Shown: positions 55,996 through 64,000 of the stretch, piece by piece
Position numbering within the stretch: the first letter of the stretch is position 1
Layout of the letters: every line of letters starts with the position of its first letter
Origin: Bettongia penicillata ogilbyi
Taxonomy: Eukaryota; Chordata; Mammalia; Diprotodontia; Potoroidae
Assembly: GCA_023548195.1 (NCBI GenBank)
Contig: JAJHZJ010000008.1
Span: 3,310,215 to 3,374,214 of the forward strand
Direction of reading: 5' to 3'
Length of the DNA stretch: 64,000 nucleotides
Position numbers and translations under genes: made by a program
The notes under the pieces: model-generated
Databases searched by the model: none
The model's input: the letters and a program-made list of their open reading frames with translations, nothing else
Told to the model about the DNA's origin: nothing

Positions 55996-58664
55996 TGCAG
56001 GGGGAGGAGCCAAGATGGTGGAGTAGAAAGATACACATATGCTAGCTCCTAACCCACAGCCCATAAAATACCGGTAAAGAAGAACTCCCAACAAATTCTG
56101 GAGAAGCAGAAGCCACAGAACAACCGAGTGGAGGAGATTTCTGTTCCAGAGAGCCCTGAAAAACTGACACAAAAAGTCTGTTGCGTACTGGACCTGGAGC
56201 AGAGCCCAGCCCTGCCCTGGCTGTGCAGCACTGAGAGGAGCAGATCCGAGCAGGCTTCAGGGACAGAATCTCCAGTATCAGTGAAGGTCCCTCCACCCAC
56301 AGGCCCCAAAGGTCAGTGAGAAGGTCTTTTCTGCTTGCCCAGAGGGGAGTGGGGTGTCTCCATAATTCAGGCCCCCTCAGGAGGCAGCAGCAGATACATA
56401 GGGGCTCCCTAGGCAGGCAGGAACTTGGATCCATTGTTGAAGGTCTTTGCCTAAACCCCCTGAGGGAACTGAGCCCTGTGTGGAGCAACCTAACTTAATC
56501 TCACACTGAATAGCAGCCCCGCCCCTGCTGTAAGCCCTGAGGCTGGGAAGCAGCATTTGAATCTCAGCCCCCAAGCACTAGCTGGGTGGATCTGCAGGTG
56601 AAGTGGGTGTGGAGAGAAAACTCAGAAGTCAAGTAACTGGCTGGAAGAATGCCCAGAAAAGGGAAAAAAAATAAGACCATAGAAGGTTACTTTCTTGATG
56701 AACAGATATCTCCTCCCATCCTTTCTGATGAGGAAGAACAATGCTTACCATCAGGGAAAGATACAGAAGTCAAGGCTTCTGTATCCCAAACATCCAAAAT
56801 AAATATTCAATGGGCTCAGGCCATGCAAGAGCTCAAAAAGGATTTTGAAAATCAAGTTAGAGAGGTGGAGGAAAAACTGGGAAGAGAAATGAGAGAGATG
56901 CAAGAAAAGCATGAAAAGCAGGTCAACACCTTGCTAAAGGAGACCCAAAAAAATGCTGAAGAAAATAGCACCTTGAAAAATAGGCTCACTCAATTGGCAA
57001 AAGAGGTTCAAAAAGCCAATGAGGAGAAGAATTATTTCAAAAGCATAATTAGCCAAATGGAAAAGGAGGTTCAAAAGCTCACTGAAGAAAATAATTCTCT
57101 CAAGATTAGAATGGAACAGATGGAGGCTAATGACTTTAAGAGCAACCAAGAAATCACCAAACAAAACCAAAAGAATGAAAAAATGGAAGAGAATGTGAAA
57201 TATCTCATTGGAAAAACAACTGACCTGGAAAATAGATCCAGGAGACACAACTTAAAAATTATGAGACTACCTGAAAGCCATGATCAAAAAAAGAGCCTAG
57301 ACATCATTTTTCATGAAATTATCAAGGAAAACTGCCCTGATATCCTAGAACCAGAGGGCAAAATAAGTATTCAAGGAAGGCACTGATCACTGCCTGAAAG
57401 AGATCCAAAAAGAGAAACTCCTTTGTGGCCAAATTCCAGAGTTCCCTGGTCAAGGAGAAAATATTGCAAGGAGCTAGAAAGAAACAATTCAAGTATTGTG
57501 GAAATACAATCAGGATAACACAAGATCTAGCAGCTTCTACATTAAGGGATCAAAGGATGTGGAATAGGATATTCCAAGAATCACCTACCCAGCAAAACTG
57601 AGTATAATACTTCAGGGGAAAAACTGGTCTTTCAATGAAATAGAGGACTTTCAAGCATTCTTGATGAAAAGACCAGAGCTGAAAAGAAAATTTGACTTTC
57701 AGACACAAGAATGAAGAGAAGCATGAAAAGGTAAACAGCAAAGAGAACTAAGTCATAAGGGATTTACTGAAGTTGAACTGTTTACATTCCTACATGGAAA
57801 GACAATATTTGTAACTCTTGAAACTTCTCAGTATCTGGGTAGTTGGTGGGATTACATGCACACAGACAGAGAACACAGAGTGAATTGAATAGGATGGGAT
57901 CATATCTTAAAAAAAATGAAATTAAGTGATGAGAGAAATATATTGGGAGGAGAAAGGGAGAAATGGAATGGGGAAAATTATTTCTCATAAAAGTGGCAAG
58001 CAAAAGACTTTTTAGTGGAGGGAAAAAGAGGAGAGGTGAGAGAAAAACATGAAGCTTACTCTCATCACATTCAACTAAAGGAAGGAATAAAATGCACACT
58101 CATTTTGGTATGAAAACCTATCTTACAATACAGGAAAGTAGGGGAGAAAGGGATAAGCAGGGTGGAGGGGATGATGGAAGGGAGGGCAATGGGAGGAGGG
58201 AGCAATTTGAAATTAATACTCTTGGGGAGGGACAGGATAGAAGCAATGCGGGGCAGTATAGGATGGAGGGAAATATAGTTAGTCTTACACAACATGACTA
58301 TTATGGAAGTCATTTGCAAAACTACACAGATATGGCCTATATTGAATTGCCTGTCTTCCCAAAGGGAATGGGTGGTGAGGGAGGGATGAAGAGAAGTCGG
58401 AAGTCAAAGTTGTAGGAACAACTGTTGAGTACTGTTATTGCTACTAGGAAATAAATAAAGGTAATGGGGTACAAAAAGTAATCTGGCCCTACAGGAGAAA
58501 AGAGAAGATAGGGTTCAAGGGAAGGGAGTGATGACAGAAGAGAGGGCAGACTGGTGATAGGGGAAATTAGAATGCTCTAGGGGTAGGGGACAAATGGGGA
58601 GAAAATTTGGAACCCAAAATTTTGTAAAAATAAATGTTAAAAGTTAAATAAAAAAATTTAAAAA
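55996..58664 (+). mobile_element. Half-L1 (HAL1-like) retrotransposon, copy 2
   Basis: It has the same architecture as 35911-38845: 'ggggaggagccaagatggtg' start, 5'UTR, ORF1 (56649-57713), 3'UTR with G-rich tracts and an A-rich tail, and no ORF2. The target-site duplication 'ataagtggttctt' lies at 55983-55995 and 58665-58677. It has only one 5'UTR monomer and a shorter CA run than copy 1. Confidence 0.88.
56649..57713 (+). pseudogene. Half-L1 ORF1, copy 2 (245 codons open, then TGA)
   Basis: The frame opens MPRKGKKNKTIEGYF and stays open for 245 codons through a long coiled coil (EVEEKLGREMREMQEKHEK, LAKEVQKANEEKN, ENNSLKIRMEQMEAND) and into the RNA-binding part (DLENRSRRHNLKIMRLPES). A TGA at 57384-57386 ends it, at the same alignment position as the TGA of copy 1. 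Beyond it the C-terminal domain continues with a 7-base deletion near 57422 and a larger deletion near 57575. In L1 this protein is an RNA chaperone. Confidence 0.86.
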
Positions 58665-58679
58665 ATAAGTGGTTCTTAA

Positions 58680-61250
58680 AAAAAATTCTCTTGGTTTTTA
58701 ATTGGTGAAAGTGGTTGAGGGAGATGTGGGCTTGGTTAGCAACAGTCAAAAAAGAAGGCTACTGAAACAAGTTTTAAAATACATGGAAGGGTCCAGAAGG
58801 AAGTTCAGAAGAAAACACAGATAAGCAGGAACGTTCAGAAATTAATGTAATGCTTATATACAAAGGAAGCAGTACAAAGGAAGATTCGGTTTCCCACACC
58901 ACCATTTCTGTGTTCTGCTGTGTATATGGAAATGTTTATGTATGTGTATTTATGTATGTGTGTGTAAGTTCAAATTTAAAAAGACTTCTGTGAAGAACCA
59001 GTTTTGTCTATCTACTAGTGAAAAAAGTAAAAGCAGCAATTCTAAGCAAAACTGAAGTCAGTGAAGTTTTTCTTTCCTGTCTATCCTCTTTCATTACTGG
59101 TTTTCTCCTTTGGTGTTTTCTACATTTCTCATCCTACCCCTAAGGAGGTGAAAATAGAAATAACTGAGAAAATAACTGAAAAGAGCCAATCACGAAGTTG
59201 GAAGACTGTCAAAGACCTAAGGGAACCGTGTATATCTGTGCAATGCCTTCATTTTATAAGGAAGGACTCTCTGCCCCAGTCAAATTCTCACCTGTTAGCA
59301 GTAATAGCTGGAGCCAGAATGCAGAACTGTCCGCACTGTGCTTTCCAGTACGTGATAATCTCCCCTAAGGCACCACCATAAGTTATGGAATTGTGAGCAA
59401 AGTACTTTGTGAACCTTCCTTTTATAAAGATGAGTGTAAAAGTGCCTCAAGTACGACTTCAGCAAAAGGAGGAGTTTCAGAAAGTCAGAAATATGGAAAT
59501 AGAAAAATAGAAACGGAAAAGACAGAGCTATGAAAAATAAAGGGGCAAGGGTTCGGATGAAAAAAAAAACACCCCAGGCATTCTGCATACTAGAAAGCCT
59601 GGGAGTTACGAATAATTACAAAGAAAGAGCCCGGCAAGACAAAGAAAGTGCCTCCAGCGCAAAGACTGTATTCATTCCCAAGAGTCCTCAGTTCCTCATC
59701 TACATAAGAATTCCAAAGGAGTGTAGCAGGTAAAAATATCTTAACTGAAATGAGTTACCCTTAGGCAATCAGGGGAGCTTCTGGAGAAAAGAGAAGCAAG
59801 TGCCAGAAACTGATACACAACCTCAAAACTTAAGCTGCGAGAGAGACACAGGAAAGAAGCCTCTGCCTAATACCAGTCTTCTCTGACAATGGAGTCAATT
59901 CAGATAGAAACATGTAACCGTAGAGCCACATACAGACCTGGAAAACCATAAATGAACATGATCTATATTGCATTTCATTTGTTTATTTTGTCAAACATGT
60001 CAAAATTACATTTTTAATCTGGGATGCTCTATGTAGTTGCAGGGAGTTTGACACCTTTGCTCCAAGACATTTTTCCCATTTGAAAGCTCTCCTAACCTTA
60101 GCAGTTTGGCTGTGGTGTGCTTTGTACACAAAGGCAGAGGACATGTCCCCAATTTGGAAGAGTCCTATGGAACCCATGGGAGGCAGCATCATCCTTTCAC
60201 TTGCTTTTCCAGTGCTATACTGGGAAAAGTCTTAAAACAGGCACTATGGGATGAGTGCATAAAATCCCACAAGTACAGGCAAAAATCACAATTGTACTCA
60301 AATACAGGGTTTGTACATTCAGTGGGGAATATTTTATAGAGTTAGAGTTGACCAAAAGTTACTGCTTGATAGAGGTATTTCACCTCCCTTCTGTACCAGG
60401 GGTCCCCTTCTGCTCTAGACCCAAGCTAATTGATCAGGTTTAACCACCGAATGGATTAAAAGAAAAGTCAACCCATACTTCCTATCTCAGCAAAGCTTAG
60501 TCCCTACTGCAATCTTAAAGTATTGGGAAAACCTGAAAGTCACTTGGCTCATTCTCGGATAAGAAAATAAACTGTCCCAAGTGAAAACACTCACATGATT
60601 CCCTAGTGCATAAACTCATTCAACTGGAGTCCTGACAAAATTTTCGAAGTGTCCTTTTCTTATAAGATTTGCCAAAACTTTTCTAGGGTCCACGTACCAT
60701 TGGTGTGTTGGCAGACCAGGCATATTTTCTTTAGATTTTTATTTCAAGCGACACCCAAAGTTTCCCCCATTGGATCCCTGCGGCTTCAGAGACAGTTCTA
60801 TTGGAATTCCAAACCCAAATGATAACAGGATAAGGGGGCTCATTTAGAGAAAACAGACCAGGGAGCTGAAAAGGCAGAGAAGCAAGAAGACAAACAGCTG
60901 AGCTCCTCCTAGCATACTCCTCCATCAAGATCTAGGAATCCCACTGGGTGGTGACTGGGAAATGCAAGAAAAAAAATCACAGTGAGTCCTATTTCCAGTT
61001 TAGGTTGGCACAGGGGGACAGAGAGGTCTCTGGATACTAGGGATTAGGGATGGGTCCAAGGGCAACCCTAGTGATGTGCTGGTAAATGCCTAACAACCAG
61101 CTCTCCAGAAAAAAATGAAAAAGATTATACATATGTAATATGTGCCATTTTTATATGTACCTGTTTATATGTAACCATTTTAATAAACATATATACATGT
61201 TTATTATAAATTACCTGATACAAAAGATGGGTAGCACATAATTTACAAAT
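58680..61250. other. Intergenic, mostly unrecognised
   Basis: A MIR-like piece is possible at 59200-59440 ('gtactttgtgaaccttcctt'). A short 'atgcctaacaaccagctctc' block near 61086 recalls an old mammalian repeat that I could not name. Open frames up to 106 codons have no domain. Confidence 0.4.
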
Positions 61251-61254
61251 AAAA

Positions 61255-62487
61255 GAAAATATTCTTTGTTGTAAATTCCACATAGTTACCACTTGTTTTT
61301 GTATGGCCCCTGAGCTAAGAATCTTTACATTTTTAAATTAAATTAAATTAAATTTTTGTGAAACACAGCCATTCTTATTTGTTTGTGCACTGTCTATGGC
61401 TGCTTTTGACCAACTGTGACAAGATACCATATGTTATTGCCCTTATCACTTGACACTCCTGCTCGAGCATTCTACAAATCACAGTGATGTAGTTTTAATT
61501 CTAGAGGTTTTTTGACATGTCATGCATATCATGGTACAACTCTTTTTTTTTTTAGCAGTGCATATCAATAATGTCAAAATAAGAAGAGGAAAAAAAGTTT
61601 TATTACAATTTTTTGAGCTCAGTCAAGAGACTAATATTTTTCTGATTGAGAATGACTCTTAACAGCTATTACTGAACACTGAGCATCTTTGGAAATTAGC
61701 TTCTACTGTAGACAATATTTCTTAATGAATTCAAGCTAAAATTGCAAAGGTAGAACTTATATTGTAAAAAGTCAACTTGGTGACAACTAAAGTTATTTCA
61801 ATCACAAGTAATGTCAAGGTGCTATCCCTGCCTGTGCTATCAAAAGTCAAAACAAGAAGTCAATCTCCATTCCCACACAAATTTGCAGCAGATAAATTTT
61901 CCAAGCCCAAACCACACTTGCAGAAAAGTTTCTCAGACCCTGATGCAAGTGCAAATGAAATTTCTATATCTTAAAATCCATTTAACTGTGCAATTGAGGA
62001 GTTCCCACCTAACCTTCAACTGGAAGTGATCAATTTATAATGTAATGAATGACATGCTAGAAGACAAATATCAAGAGAAGGATCTAACAGATTTTTATAA
62101 ATGCCTTTCAAGCAATAAATATGATCAATTAAATTCATGTGCGCATGGATAGATATCAATATTTGGCAGTAGCTATCTCTGTGAAAACATTTTTTCAAAG
62201 ATGAAATAAATCAGCATTAACAGATGAACATTTTAATCCATTTTGATGATGGAGAATTTCTGAACCCCAATTAGGCAAAACATTACACACACACCCCCAA
62301 AAGAATTCCATTCTTCTGACTAGTGGGCTCTAAAGTAGAAAAAAATCATATTTGACAATTATTACTATATTTTGAACTTCAACAATAAAAAATGAAACAT
62401 ATCCTTGACTTTGCTTCTTACCCAGCAAAACCTAAAAGAATTATTACGATCTGATCCGTTACAGAAAAAGTTTGCCGACTTCTGATA
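61255..62487 (+). pseudogene. Decayed hAT-family transposase element
   Basis: 61280-61330 has hAT-internal wording ('cacatagttaccacttgttt', 'gtatggcccctgagctaaga'). From 61910 to 62235 a broken frame encodes a transposase C-terminus: NAIEEF-like, QLEVIN, DKYQEKDLTDFYKCL, and an IFGSSYLCENIFSKMK stretch, the hAT dimerisation region. The right end has 'cagaaaaagtttgccgactt' (62462-62481), like a terminal inverted repeat. Stops break the frame throughout. It is a fossil. Confidence 0.65.
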
Positions 62488-62559
62488 TATTCAAAACAAA
62501 AATACTGTAAAGCCAATTAACTCTGAAAAGTCTCTGGAACCCTGATCAAACAGATGACC

Positions 62560-62770
62560 CACCCATCAATGGAGAGGCAATGGACTCAGTGCATAATGGG
62601 ACACACTTTGGGGAGATACAGACAACGTGGGAATTTTGCTTGACTGTACATATTTATAATAGAGAATTTTGCTTTTCTTGTCTTCTCAAAGGAAGTGTAG
62701 GGAAGCTGGGTGTGAACTACAACATTTTCATTTGAAAATTATTTTTAAAAATTTATTTTAAAAGAAAACT
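62560..62770 (+). repeat. L1 3' end fragment
   Basis: 'ttttgcttgactgtacatat' and 'ttcttgtcttctcaaaggaa', followed by an A/T-rich tail, match L1 3' ends. Confidence 0.6.
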
Positions 62771-62964
62771 GCAGACTGGGTCAAATAAGCCCTTAAAGGT
62801 GAAAGTTGAGGGTCCCATGAAAGGGAATTAAAGTAATAATATTTATTACTTGAGCTTTCCAAGGCACGCTGGCAAGCCTCAACCTATGCATTGTAGTATA
62901 TAAGGAACTCACAGTAAAACAGAAATCTACAGAAGCAACAAGAAAAATACAGCCAACCTACAAA

Positions 62965-63480
62965 GTACAAAGTCAGAAAAACAGACATTAGTAAAATTAA
63001 AAGCACCGCCTCCAAGTGGATTAATTAGAGTAGGATAGGATATTTTTGGAAAAACTGATAAAATTATTAAAAGTAACAGCAGACAATTCATGACAAATGG
63101 AGAATAAAGGAAACTGTCAGAAAGTATTTTGACAAATTATATGTTTAAAAAGTTATCAACCTAGAGGAAATGGGTGAATATTTACAAAAATATTAAACAC
63201 CAACTTAACAGAATAAGAAACAGACTATTTAAGCAATCCAGTATCATCAGGTAAAGACACTGAACAACCCATACATGAACTCCAAAAGGTGGGGAAAAAC
63301 CCTAGGACCAGATCGATTTAAAAGTGAAGTCTTTCAAATATTCAGACAATTAATTTCAACATTACAAAAATCTATGTGTAAAAATAGGCAAAAGCACCCT
63401 TCAAATCTTTTTCTATTATACAAATATGGTCTTGATATCTAAACCAGGGAGACAAAGACAAGAAAGAAAACCATAGGTTA
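62965..63480 (+). pseudogene. L1 ORF2 fragment
   Basis: It parallels 28060-28620 of the old L1: 'tttaaaaagttatcaaccta', 'gaaatgggtgaatatttaca', 'ctaggaccagatcgatttaa' and 'atatggtcttgatatctaaa'. It covers the RT N-terminal part with multiple breaks. Confidence 0.7.
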
Positions 63481-64000
63481 AACACGTTTCATTAATTCAT
63501 TAATTTATTTTTTCAACTGAGGGTGGGAAGGACAGCAGTGGGAGGGAGGGATAAAAAACAGGGATAAGAAAAAAAGGACTGCTGAAGGAAAGAAGAACTA
63601 AGAGAAGACACAGAGGTGGTGGGCCACAGATACGGACACAGCATGGAACACCAGACCTATTCGATATGCTCATTAGTTTTGCTCAACTTTTTTCTCCTCT
63701 TTTTTATTCTTTATTATTAGGGATAGTTCTGTAGCAAGGGCTAAGAGAGGAAGCCAATAAGAATTCTATGTGATGTAAAAACAAATGTGGCAATAAAATT
63801 TTACTTTTTTGAAAGAAAAAAAGTCTCATTTTTCTCCAGATAAGCACTTGCCAACGAGGCAGCAATCACACATTAGTGATACAAACTGAGTATTTCCTAT
63901 TTTGGGCCTCAAAATCTGAAATCTGTAAACACAGTATTTAATCATTCAAACAATCAACCAATGTAGAAAGCCTTTCAAAAGGGAGTCACTTCTAAGGAAA
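63481..64000. other. Probable L1 tail and unassigned sequence
   Basis: 63520-63815 has a G/A-rich then T-rich layout ending in 'aataaaattttactttttt', consistent with an L1 3'UTR. The final 180 bases are unassigned. Confidence 0.4.

Overview
The window is vertebrate nuclear DNA, almost certainly from a marsupial. The evidence is one intron-containing gene recognisable as CDKN2AIP, a GC-rich CpG-island promoter in otherwise AT-rich DNA, and a repeat load typical of metatherians: tRNA-derived SINEs with RTE-like tails, L1 and ORF1-only half-L1 elements, BovB-like RTE, old L2/MIR/CR1 pieces and a class I endogenous retrovirus. The species cannot be fixed from the sequence alone. All assignments come from reading motifs and comparing copies within the window; no database search was possible.

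Layout. 1-7.05 kb is mostly anonymous AT-rich DNA with old CR1/L3, L1 and L2 fragments. 7.05-9.0 kb is a CpG island with a TATA-like box. CDKN2AIP runs on the plus strand in three coding exons (8435-8700, 9040-9170, 9574-11021; 614 predicted residues), followed by a long AT-rich 3' region to about 14.6 kb with candidate poly(A) signals. 14.6-17.7 kb has old L3/MIR/L2 fragments and a near-perfect 26-bp hairpin (16702-16763). 17.7-18.0 kb is an RTE end. 18.0-31.7 kb is a plus-strand L1 split by at least four later insertions, one of them a nearly full-length minus-strand L1 (19051-25838) that itself holds a SINE. 31.7-34.1 kb carries further L1, CR1, L2 and SINE pieces.

35.3-38.85 kb has an L1/HAL1 5' fragment and a complete half-L1 (35911-38845) with exact target-site duplications. 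39.0-42.4 kb has MIR/L2 fragments, a probable solo LTR inside an L2 tail, a hAT-like end and a (CA)n run. 42.6-46.8 kb is mostly anonymous with an L1 scrap and two SINEs. 46773-55513 is a minus-strand gammaretrovirus-like provirus with two LTRs, a tRNA-Pro-type primer site, and broken gag, pro, pol and env. A second half-L1 lies at 55996-58664. 58.7-64 kb is anonymous sequence, a decayed hAT transposase gene and L1 ORF2/3' pieces.

Only CDKN2AIP looks like a functioning host gene. Every mobile-element reading frame seen is interrupted. The most unusual items are the two half-L1s (ORF1 without ORF2, with a shared TGA and different 5'UTR monomer counts), an identical 107-bp inverted duplication inside the minus-strand L1, a 0.54-kb tandem duplication inside the provirus integrase region, and the isolated hairpin. 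I found no CRISPR array, rRNA, free-standing tRNA gene or clearly novel multi-gene system.
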